A DNA stretch of 64,000 bases from Verrucomicrobiota bacterium. Its GTDB lineage: Bacteria > Verrucomicrobiota > Verrucomicrobiia > Palsa-1439. A program made the translations under genes and the position numbers. This document shows, in pieces, positions 56,337-64,000 of the stretch. The notes below the pieces were generated by a model that ran no database searches, was not told where the DNA came from, and saw only the letters and a list, made by a program, of their open reading frames with translations. The stretch lies in contig PLZV01000043.1 in assembly GCA_003152315.1 (NCBI GenBank), positions 1 through 64,000 of the forward strand, in the 5' to 3' direction. Each line of letters begins with the position of its first letter. Position 1 is the stretch's first letter.

Positions 56337-58556
56337 ATGAAGAAAATTCTCTTCGTTTGCACGGGCAATGTTTGCCGCAGCCCCATGGCGGAGGGTTTGC
56401 TCCGGCACATGTTGCGGGGCCGTAACGACATTCAAGTTGCCTCGGCGGGCCTGGGCGCGCTCGAGGGCGTTGGAGCGACGGGCGTGGCCATCGAGGTGAT
56501 GGCGGAACTTGGGATCGACATTTCGTCGCATGTCAGCCAATCGCTCGGCAGTGAACTCGTTCGCCAGGCCGATTTCATCCTCACGATGACCCGCCAGCAC
56601 TACGACGCGATCCAGGCGCTCCATCCCGCGGCGGCTGAGAAGACGTTTCTCGTGCGTGAATTCGAGGAATTGCGGGCGGACGAGAACAAAGACATTGCCG
56701 ACCCGATTGGCCAATCCCTGGAGGTGTATCGCCGTACTCGTGACCAGGTCCGCGACGCGTTGCCGAGCCTGATCGTCTTTATCAACCAGACGGCGGCCAC
56801 AACGGGCCAGGCGACCCGGGAAGTCGCGGCCGCCACGAACGATGAAACTCGCGCGCTGCGCATCGCCCTGGCGGGCGACCACGGCGGTGTTGAGATCAAA
56901 GCCGCGTTGAAAGACTGGCTCGCCCAGCAGGGATATGCATTCGCTGATTTCGGCACGCATACCACCGACCCCGTGGATTATCCGGAGTACGCGTTTCTCG
57001 TCGCGCGCGAACTGCTCGCGGGTAATTTCGACCGCGGCGTGTTGATCTGTAAGAGCGGCATCGGCATGAGTATTGCCGCCAACCGGTTTCCCGGTGTGCG
57101 CGCAGCCATGGTCAGCAACGAGCACTGGGCCCGCCTCAGCCGCGAACATAACGACGCCAATGTTCTCGTGCTATCGGCGATCGATCTCGATGCCGAGCAG
57201 GCCAAACACCTCCTGGATGTCTGGCTGCACACGAACTTTGATGGCGGCCGCCACGCCCGCCGCGTCGATGAAATGGACCATCCACCCATCATGAACACAA
57301 CCTCTACGCCTGCGAAAAAGACTTCCGCGCTCGCGGTGACCGACCCGGAGATTTTCAACGCTGTCCAGCGCGAGAAACAACGGCAGCAGGAAAACATTGA
57401 GTTGATTGCCAGCGAAAACTTTGTTTCACCGGCCATCCTCGAAGCGGCGGGCACGGTGTTGACGAACAAGTACGCGGAAGGCTATCCCGGCCGCCGCTAT
57501 TACGGCGGTTGCGAATACGTGGACATCGCCGAGCAACTCGCCATCGACCGCGCCAAACAGCTTTTCGGGGCCGAACACGCCAACGTCCAGCCGCACTCGG
57601 GCTCGCAGGCAAACATGGCCGTATATTTCGCCGCGATCCAACACGGAGATACTATCCTGACGATGGAACTCGCTCATGGCGGCCATCTCACACACGGTTC
57701 ACCGCGCAATTTCTCAGGCCGCTTCTATAAGGTCTTCCACTATGGCGTGCGTCAGGACAATGAGATGATCGACTACGATCAACTCGCGAAACTCGCGCAC
57801 GATTGTCGCCCGAAAATGATCACGGCCGGTGCCAGCGCTTATCCGCGCGTCATCGACTTTAAGCGGATGCGCGAAATTGCGGATAGCGTTGGCGCGTTAC
57901 TGTTTGTCGACATGGCCCACATTGCGGGCCTGGTTGCCGCCGGGATTCATCCCAGCCCGGTGCCACTCGCCGATTTCGTCACTACGACAACCCACAAGAC
58001 CTTGCGCGGCCCGCGGGCGGGCTTGATCCTTTGCAAGGCGAAATACGCCAAGGACATCGACAGCTGGGTCTTGCCCGGCATCCAGGGCGGCCCGCTCATG
58101 CACATCATCGCGGCCAAAGCCGTCTGTTTTCTCGAAGCGATGAAACCCGATTTCAAAGACTATCAGCGGCAGATCGTGAAGAATGCGAAGGCGCTCGCGA
58201 CGGCCCTGACAGCACTCGGTTTCCGCATTGTCAGTGGCGGCACCGACAACCACTTGATGCTCGTGGATCTGCGCCCGAAGAAACTCACCGGCAAGATCGC
58301 CCAGGAATCACTCGACCGCGCCGGCATCACCACGAACAAGAACCTCATCCCCTACGACCCGGAAAAGCCGCTCGTAACGAGCGGCATCCGCCTCGGCACG
58401 CCGGCAGTCACCACGCGCGGGATGAAGGAAGCCGAGATGGAGCAAATTGCCGCCCTCATCACGGAAGTGCTGGAAAAACCCGACAATGCAAACGTACAGG
58501 CCAGCGTAAAGGAAAAAGTCCGGGCCATAACTGCGAAGTTCCCCCTACCCTACTAA
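56337..58556 (+). CDS. Three-domain ORF: low-MW protein phosphatase (YwlE-like) - ribose-5-phosphate isomerase B - serine hydroxymethyltransferase
   Basis: '[19 protein letters not shown]' (CX5R); '[20 protein letters not shown]...[21 protein letters not shown]'; '[45 protein letters not shown]...[14 protein letters not shown]', all in one frame without a stop. Confidence 0.95.
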   Translation: MKKILFVCTGNVCRSPMAEGLLRHMLRGRNDIQVASAGLGALEGVGATGVAIEVMAELGIDISSHVSQSLGSELVRQADFILTMTRQHYDAIQALHPAAAEKTFLVREFEELRADENKDIADPIGQSLEVYRRTRDQVRDALPSLIVFINQTAATTGQATREVAAATNDETRALRIALAGDHGGVEIKAALKDWLAQQGYAFADFGTHTTDPVDYPEYAFLVARELLAGNFDRGVLICKSGIGMSIAANRFPGVRAAMVSNEHWARLSREHNDANVLVLSAIDLDAEQAKHLLDVWLHTNFDGGRHARRVDEMDHPPIMNTTSTPAKKTSALAVTDPEIFNAVQREKQRQQENIELIASENFVSPAILEAAGTVLTNKYAEGYPGRRYYGGCEYVDIAEQLAIDRAKQLFGAEHANVQPHSGSQANMAVYFAAIQHGDTILTMELAHGGHLTHGSPRNFSGRFYKVFHYGVRQDNEMIDYDQLAKLAHDCRPKMITAGASAYPRVIDFKRMREIADSVGALLFVDMAHIAGLVAAGIHPSPVPLADFVTTTTHKTLRGPRAGLILCKAKYAKDIDSWVLPGIQGGPLMHIIAAKAVCFLEAMKPDFKDYQRQIVKNAKALATALTALGFRIVSGGTDNHLMLVDLRPKKLTGKIAQESLDRAGITTNKNLIPYDPEKPLVTSGIRLGTPAVTTRGMKEAEMEQIAALITEVLEKPDNANVQASVKEKVRAITAKFPLPY

Positions 58557-58565
58557 GGAATCCAA

Positions 58566-58910
58566 ATGATTAAAGGTATTGCCAATGTTGTTTTCAAGGT
58601 GTCCGACATCAGTCGTTCCTGCGACTTCTTCGAGAAAAAACTCGGCTTGAAGATCGCCTATCGCGAAGCGAATTGGGCCGAGGTCGATCTCGATGCGGTC
58701 CACCTCGGGCTGATGCAAGCCGAGCCGGCTGGCGGCGCTCGCAATCCGTTCCTGAGCCTGCTGGTCGATGACATCAATGCCACCGTGGCCACGCTCAAGG
58801 AGCGCGGCGTGGAATTCAGCGGCGATATCAAGGACGAGCCCTTCGGCAAACTCATTACCGTCAATGACCCCGACGGCAATCAGTTCGACCTGTTCGAAGC
58901 CGCCGAGTGA
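58566..58910 (+). CDS. VOC/glyoxalase-family protein
   Basis: 'VVFKVSDISRSCDFFEKKLGLKIAYRE...LITVNDPDGNQFDLFEA'. Confidence 0.92.
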   Translation: MIKGIANVVFKVSDISRSCDFFEKKLGLKIAYREANWAEVDLDAVHLGLMQAEPAGGARNPFLSLLVDDINATVATLKERGVEFSGDIKDEPFGKLITVNDPDGNQFDLFEAAE

Positions 58911-59006
58911 CGTTGGAAATCAAGTTTGACCTGCGGGCGCGTGTTCGCTACTGTCAAGTGGCGAGCACGCCAGACGCACCCCGTTGTTCCGTGAGGAGAA
59001 TTTGAA

Positions 59007-59963
59007 ATGATTGTTACTACCGCGCAACTGTTCAAGATCGCCTATGGCAAATACGCCATCGGCGCTTATAACATCAACAATTTGGAACAGACCGTCGGCC
59101 TGTTCCAGGGCAATGTCCAGAGCAAGGCGCCCTTCATCATCCAGCTCAGCCGGGGCGCACGGAAGTACACGGACAAACGCTACCTTGAGGCGATGATCCG
59201 CACCTCACAAGACGTGTTCCCTGAGGCGATTTTCGCGGTCCATCTCGACCACGGCGACGAGCAGACCTGTTATGACTGCATCGCCTCCGGCTTCTACAGC
59301 TCGGTGATGATCGACGCCAGCCACGAGCCGTTCGAGAAGAACGCCGAGATCACCAAGCGCGTCGTGGACAAGGCACACGCGCGCGGCGTGTCGGTCGAAG
59401 CGGAACTGGGCATGCTCGGTGGCGTCGAGGAAGACATTGTCGGCAACGTCTGCCTTACCGACCCCGCTGAGGCGAAGACGTTTGTCGAAATGACGAAGTG
59501 TGACTCACTCGCAGTGGCCATCGGCACCAGCCATGGCGCTTACAAGTTCAAGGCCGAACCCGGCAAGAAATTCGGCCTGCATTTTGAAGTGATCGAAGCC
59601 ATCCAGAAATTGCTCCCCGGCTACCCGATGGTCATGCACGGCAGCTCCAGCGTGCCCAAGGACGAGGTGGATCGCATCAATAAGGCGGGCGGCAAAATGC
59701 AGGAGACCAGCGGCGTGCCCGAGGGAGATTTCCTCCCGGCCGCCAAACTCGGCGTCTGCAAGGTCAACATCGACACCGACGGCCGCCTCGTCTGGACGCG
59801 TGTCCATCGCGAGTTCTTCCGCGATCATCCCGAGAAGTTCGACCTCCGCGATCCGGGCAAGGTTTACATCGAAGAGTACGCCAAGATGATGGCGCACAAA
59901 AACCAGGCGCTCGGCTCCGCCGGCCAACTCGACGACGTGCGCGCGAAACTTGGCAAGAAGTAA
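59007..59963 (+). CDS. fba: Class II fructose-bisphosphate aldolase
   Basis: 'YAIGAYNINNLEQTVGLFQ', 'AIFAVHLDHGDEQTCYDCIASGFYSSVMIDAS', 'VMHGSSSVPKDEVDRINKAGG', 'GVCKVNIDTDGRL'. Confidence 0.95.
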   Translation: MIVTTAQLFKIAYGKYAIGAYNINNLEQTVGLFQGNVQSKAPFIIQLSRGARKYTDKRYLEAMIRTSQDVFPEAIFAVHLDHGDEQTCYDCIASGFYSSVMIDASHEPFEKNAEITKRVVDKAHARGVSVEAELGMLGGVEEDIVGNVCLTDPAEAKTFVEMTKCDSLAVAIGTSHGAYKFKAEPGKKFGLHFEVIEAIQKLLPGYPMVMHGSSSVPKDEVDRINKAGGKMQETSGVPEGDFLPAAKLGVCKVNIDTDGRLVWTRVHREFFRDHPEKFDLRDPGKVYIEEYAKMMAHKNQALGSAGQLDDVRAKLGKK

Positions 59964-59976
59964 GCAGCCGGGTTCG

Positions 59977-61086
59977 TTAGTGCTCTTGTGATGCAGGAAC
60001 AACGGTCAACCACTGGCCCGGCGGTTTGGGCGATCCGAGTTGCGGCGTAACCTGGGTGCCAAACGACTCCTGCGGGGGACGAGCGGCAACGACCAGCAGA
60101 AGCTTCTGCTCCTGCCCATCCCGCAGCACCGTGAACTCAACCGTGTCGCCGACACGGTGGCAGAACATCGTATTGAGAACATCCGCCGAGCGATGCACTT
60201 CATTGCTCGTGATGCTCAAGAGTGTGTCGCCATTGCGGAACCCCGCCATAGCTGCGGGCGTATTCGAGTAAATCTGCTGGATGAATACCTGCCATTGGTT
60301 GGAAACCGTTGGATTGATGGCCAGTTGCCGCTCCGAAACGCCGAGGCCCACCCAGGTGTATTGCGGTTGGCCAAACTGCAGGATGTCCGCGCAGATCTTG
60401 TGCGCGGCGTTGATCGGCAGCGCGTAACATTGGTCATCCGTGTGCGCGGCGACGGCGATGCCGATGACTTCCCCGCGTACGTTCAGCATCGGGCCGCCCC
60501 CCTGTCCCGGGCTTAGCCGGCAGCTGGCACGGAGGTGACTCGTGGCAAAGACGTGATTGCCACAGCGAATATCGATCCCGCTGATGAAACCCACCACGGG
60601 CGCGCTCGGCAGGTCGTAGGGAAATCCGATGGCGACGACCATCGACCCAACGCGAAGTTCATCCGAATCACCCTGCGGCAGGAACGGCGTCGCACTGTTG
60701 TCGGTCGGCTCAATCTTCAGCAGGGCGACGTTTGTTTGTGGATCGCGCCCGATGACGCGCGCATTGATTTTCTGGCCGTGCCACTCGATCCAGCAACTAT
60801 CCGCGTCGTCCACAACGGTAGCCGCCGTCAGCATGTGGCCCTCCTTGTCGATGAAGAACCCGGTGCCCACACGTTGCGAGGAACTGAAGGGCAAATTGCC
60901 GATTTGGAGTTGGCGCTGGGCGTGAACCTTAACGACGGTGTCCCGGGACTTTTCATAAATCGAGGAGACTTCCTGGTCGATGGTCTCCAGCAGCCCGGCC
61001 GCGAAGACTGCTGTTGTACTGGCGATAACGAGAAACACGGACCCGACTGTGATCCGCCGCCTAGAAATGGACGCTCGGTACGTCAT
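59977..61086 (-). CDS. HtrA/DegP-like trypsin-fold + PDZ protein with substituted catalytic triad
   Basis: 'GTGFFIDKEGHMLTAATVV', 'TNVALLKIEP', 'RLSPGQGGGPMLNVRGEVIGI', PDZ 'PAAMAGFRNGDTLLSITSNEVHRSADVLN'; N-terminal TM; start 61086 inferred. Confidence 0.88.
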   Translation of the reverse strand: MTYRASISRRRITVGSVFLVIASTTAVFAAGLLETIDQEVSSIYEKSRDTVVKVHAQRQLQIGNLPFSSSQRVGTGFFIDKEGHMLTAATVVDDADSCWIEWHGQKINARVIGRDPQTNVALLKIEPTDNSATPFLPQGDSDELRVGSMVVAIGFPYDLPSAPVVGFISGIDIRCGNHVFATSHLRASCRLSPGQGGGPMLNVRGEVIGIAVAAHTDDQCYALPINAAHKICADILQFGQPQYTWVGLGVSERQLAINPTVSNQWQVFIQQIYSNTPAAMAGFRNGDTLLSITSNEVHRSADVLNTMFCHRVGDTVEFTVLRDGQEQKLLLVVAARPPQESFGTQVTPQLGSPKPPGQWLTVVPASQEH

Positions 61087-61723
61087 AGCTGGCCGGTGTG
61101 ATGGAGATGCGATCCAGTACGTAGCGTGGGGCGGAGGAATCCGCGTGCGCCGAAGTGGGGACCAATACCACATTGCCCACTGACGCAGGCTGGTAATCCG
61201 CCGAAGTCGCAGGCGACAGGCTGGGGAGTGACGCGACGATTGTACTGGGTGTGGAATGCGGCGGGGGAAGCATCGCATCGGCATCGGCCAAAGACGAACT
61301 GGCCGCAACCGTCGGGTCGCTGGCAACGACGGCAGGATCGCCCGTCTGACGCAGGCCCATCCAGGTCATGCCTACGACCGCCGCCACGCCCAGCGCACTG
61401 GTGAAACTGTAACGCCACACCCGCATCGATTCGGCTGCCAGAAAATCATCCACGCTTCCCAACGCTCTTTCCCACCATCCGACTTGTCGCACTTTCGCCA
61501 GCAACCGGTCATGGAACTCGGTAAGGAAGTTGTCGAAATACTCCGGCGCCGGTCGCTCATACCGCTTGAGCGCGAGTACCCGCTGTAGGCGGCCGGTGCG
61601 TTGCTCCATGACCCGGCAGTCGGTGCAATCGGCAAGGTGCTGGCGCACCTGCGCGGCGGTCGCCGGCGCGAGCCGCTCGTGCGTGAGATCATCGAACAAT
61701 TGTTGTGCTTTCTGGCAATTCAT
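61061..61723 (-). CDS. Anti-sigma factor with zinc-finger-like N-terminus and one TM
   Basis: 'MNCQKAQQLFDDLTHERLAPATAAQVRQHLADCTDCRVMEQRT' (HxxxCxxC) + TM 'FTSALGVAAVVGMTWMGL'. Confidence 0.88.
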   Translation of the reverse strand: MNCQKAQQLFDDLTHERLAPATAAQVRQHLADCTDCRVMEQRTGRLQRVLALKRYERPAPEYFDNFLTEFHDRLLAKVRQVGWWERALGSVDDFLAAESMRVWRYSFTSALGVAAVVGMTWMGLRQTGDPAVVASDPTVAASSSLADADAMLPPPHSTPSTIVASLPSLSPATSADYQPASVGNVVLVPTSAHADSSAPRYVLDRISITPASYDVPSVHF

Positions 61724-61729
61724 GACGGT

Positions 61730-62398
61730 TTACAAATATTCGCTGAGTAATCCTTGCAGCTGTTGTCGCGCATAAAAAAGCCGCGACCGCACAGTGCCTT
61801 CCGAGCACCCCATTACCTTCGCAATGTCCGCGTGTGTCATGCCTTGAACGTCGTGCATAGTTACTACCGCTCTATGTGATTCAGACAGTTTTTGCAGCGC
61901 TTCGTTCAATTTTTCCTGAAGTTCGTTCAGGCCCACCTCACGCCGCGGCGTGGCATGAGACTGCATCTCCACCAGATCCGGATCGCTCTGGATCGAACTG
62001 TCCAGATCGTCGAGGCTGTACTGGTTGCGATTCTTACGGCGCTTGACGAAATTGATCGTGCGGTTCACGGCAATGCGATAGACCCACGTGTAGAAACTCG
62101 ATTGGCCCCGAAAACTCTGGAGGCTCTTGTAAGCTTTGATGAACGTATCCTGCACGAGGTCGTTGGCATCCTCGTGGTTCGACGTCATGTGATAGACCGT
62201 CGCGTAGAGGCGTTCCTTGTAGCGCTCGACCAAAACATCGAAGGCCGCGCTCTCACCCTTCTGGCTGCGTCGCACGAGCGCCTCATCCTCTTCATGCCGC
62301 AAATCAATCTCGCACTCCGCAGCGGGTGCGGGCGCGCTCGCCGGTCGCGGCACGGTGCCGCCGAGTCCGAGTTTTTCCTTTAGCTTCATTGCGATCAC
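61730..62398 (-). CDS. ECF RNA polymerase sigma factor (RpoE-like)
   Basis: 'FDVLVERYKERLYATVYHMTSNHEDANDLVQDTFIKAYKSLQSFRGQSSFYTWVYRIAVNRTINFVKRR', region 4 'MTHADIAKVMGCSEGTVRSRLFYARQQLQ'. Confidence 0.96.
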   Translation of the reverse strand: MIAMKLKEKLGLGGTVPRPASAPAPAAECEIDLRHEEDEALVRRSQKGESAAFDVLVERYKERLYATVYHMTSNHEDANDLVQDTFIKAYKSLQSFRGQSSFYTWVYRIAVNRTINFVKRRKNRNQYSLDDLDSSIQSDPDLVEMQSHATPRREVGLNELQEKLNEALQKLSESHRAVVTMHDVQGMTHADIAKVMGCSEGTVRSRLFYARQQLQGLLSEYL

Positions 62399-62434
62399 AG
62401 TGAATGTCCCTTGTGCCCTGGAACCAGCGGTGAA

Positions 62435-63481
62435 TTATGCGGAGGCGGTTCCCTTGAGGAGCGACCGGCTTTGTCCCGAAAGATAATCCGTGAGGGCTGC
62501 CAATGTCCTTGTGTAGACGTTGGGTGGTAGCGCCGAGAGATTGGCCCTGGCGCGGGAGATGTAGGTGTCGATCGTCGCGAGCGATTCCCCCACGACACCG
62601 TTGCCCAGCACGAGCCGGAGCAAATGCTGTTGCTCTTGCTGGCCGTTGCGAAGAATCATCTCGCCGAGTTCCTGCCGGCTCTCAGAACCAACGTGCTGCA
62701 ACAGCAACAGAAATGGGAGCGTTAGTTTTCCTTTTTTCATGTCTGTTCCGAGCGATTTCCCTGCCTGTCGTTCCTGGCCAAAAATATCTACGCAATCATC
62801 ATAAATCTGGTACGCGATTCCTAGATTGGTCCCAAATTCATTCATACGTTTGACGATGTTGGGAGGCGCACCGTTCAAAAAGGCGCCTAATTCGCAACTG
62901 ACTGCGAAAAGAGCCCCGGTCTTCATGTTTATGATGTCCAGATACTGTTCGAGGGTCAAATTAAGGTCGAAACGGTGTTGGGTCTGAACGATTTCGCCCG
63001 AACAAACGGTATTGGTCGCCTCGCTGACTCTACGACAAACATCTGTGGTTGAGTAACTTGCAGCTAGCCGCAGCGCGTGGGCAAACAAACAGTCACCAAG
63101 TAAAACGCTTATCTCATTGCCCCAGCGTGAGTTAGAAGTCGGAAGTCGATGTCTCATCTCGGCTTCGTCCAAAACGTCATCATGCACCAGAGTGGCGACA
63201 TGGATGAGTTCAACGATTACCGCCAAGGTAATGTGCTCTTCGGTAACTCCTCCCGTCGTTCCACCCGCCAACAGTGCCAGGCTCGGGCGGAGACGCTTGG
63301 CCGTGCCACCTAGGATATACTGGATATGCTCGCCAAGGCGCGGATCAAAGCCGCTGACTTGGTTCGCCAGCGCGACTTCCACCCGAGGCAATTCAGCCGC
63401 AATCGGTTCCAACAATTCCAAGAGATTGCCGCCCGAATGTGCCGTAAGTGAAGCACCAGCGCTCAATGTCGACCCCAGCAT
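62435..63481 (-). CDS. Polyprenyl diphosphate synthase
   Basis: 'GGTAKRLRPSLALL', 'LVHDDVLDEAEMRH', 'YQIYDDCVDIFGQERQAGKSLGTDMKKGKLTLPFLLLL'. Confidence 0.96.
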   Translation of the reverse strand: MLGSTLSAGASLTAHSGGNLLELLEPIAAELPRVEVALANQVSGFDPRLGEHIQYILGGTAKRLRPSLALLAGGTTGGVTEEHITLAVIVELIHVATLVHDDVLDEAEMRHRLPTSNSRWGNEISVLLGDCLFAHALRLAASYSTTDVCRRVSEATNTVCSGEIVQTQHRFDLNLTLEQYLDIINMKTGALFAVSCELGAFLNGAPPNIVKRMNEFGTNLGIAYQIYDDCVDIFGQERQAGKSLGTDMKKGKLTLPFLLLLQHVGSESRQELGEMILRNGQQEQQHLLRLVLGNGVVGESLATIDTYISRARANLSALPPNVYTRTLAALTDYLSGQSRSLLKGTASA

Positions 63482-63643
63482 AGTATTCTTACTCTACGGG
63501 CCACCCGAAAGGGTGTCAACCCAGAAGCCCGTGATTACTATCGTAGTTCCCTCTTGACCACTTCACAGCCAGAGTCAAAGATGCAGGGTGTCAGGTCTGT
63601 GGCACGCACCTGCTATTGGGATCAGTCTGTTGGTTTACTCATC

Positions 63644-64000
63644 ATGCTACGCATCGCTCTATTGATGACGGTTCTCTTGTTTGCTGGCTGTGCGCGAAGT
63701 CCTGAACAGCTCGCGCTTAACCAGGCCAATAAGCTACTGGATGAAGGCCGCATCCATGCCGCAGCGGACACAGTCGAGGCCTATCTTCGAGAACACCCCG
63801 ACTCGGCAGCCCTCTTGCGCATGCGAGTGGTGGTGCTGCTCCGCGCCGAGAAACCCGATTTGGCCGCGATCGCGTTGCAGCAAGTCCCCGCCGGCAAGTC
63901 ATTCACCCCCGAGTTACTTCGGCATCGCGACCGCATCGTTCGGGTGAATGCAGCCAAGCTCATTGCCGTCCAGCCCAACGCTGGCGACTTCCGTGAGATA
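63644..64000 (+). CDS. Lipoprotein with TPR-like region (truncated by window end)
   Basis: 'MLRIALLMTVLLFAGCARSPEQLALNQANKLLDEGRIHAAADTVEAYLREHPDSAALLRMRVVVLL' with lipobox LFAGC; open through base 64000. Confidence 0.75.
   Translation, partial: MLRIALLMTVLLFAGCARSPEQLALNQANKLLDEGRIHAAADTVEAYLREHPDSAALLRMRVVVLLRAEKPDLAAIALQQVPAGKSFTPELLRHRDRIVRVNAAKLIAVQPNAGDFREI

Overview
The window is a gene-dense, GC-rich bacterial chromosome segment. Its gene content (PEP-CTERM proteins, kinase-WD40 protein, many two-component genes) suggests Verrucomicrobiota/PVC, but that is inference. Main blocks: (i) 0-8.6 kb: stress protein, NarL regulator, PEP-CTERM protein, ankyrin protein, truncated GT2, ClC channel, pseudopilin. 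(ii) 8-16.3 kb: an eroded integration hotspot around tRNA-Lys(CTT), with a frameshifted TrwC-type relaxase relic, an HTH protein, a truncated ParA, a tyrosine integrase, and a Ser/Thr kinase-WD40 gene bracketed by ~155-bp att-like repeats that each start with the tRNA 3' end. (iii) 19.3-38.8 kb: an island made almost entirely of two-component/phosphorelay genes, with a recent internal duplication. (iv) 42-46.6 kb: a single-chain MmeI-like restriction-modification enzyme plus two uncharacterised genes. (v) 47-64 kb: zwf-opcA, a giant secreted nuclease-phosphoesterase, purD, a degenerate S41-like protein, one ORF fusing LMW phosphatase (YwlE-like), RpiB and GlyA, then fba and a sigma/anti-sigma operon with an HtrA-like protein lacking the whole catalytic triad, and a polyprenyl synthetase. 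The most unusual items are the triple fusion, the sigma-operon pseudo-HtrA, the att-bracketed kinase cargo and the MmeI-adjacent two-gene unit. All family calls come from reading motifs by eye; no database search was run.
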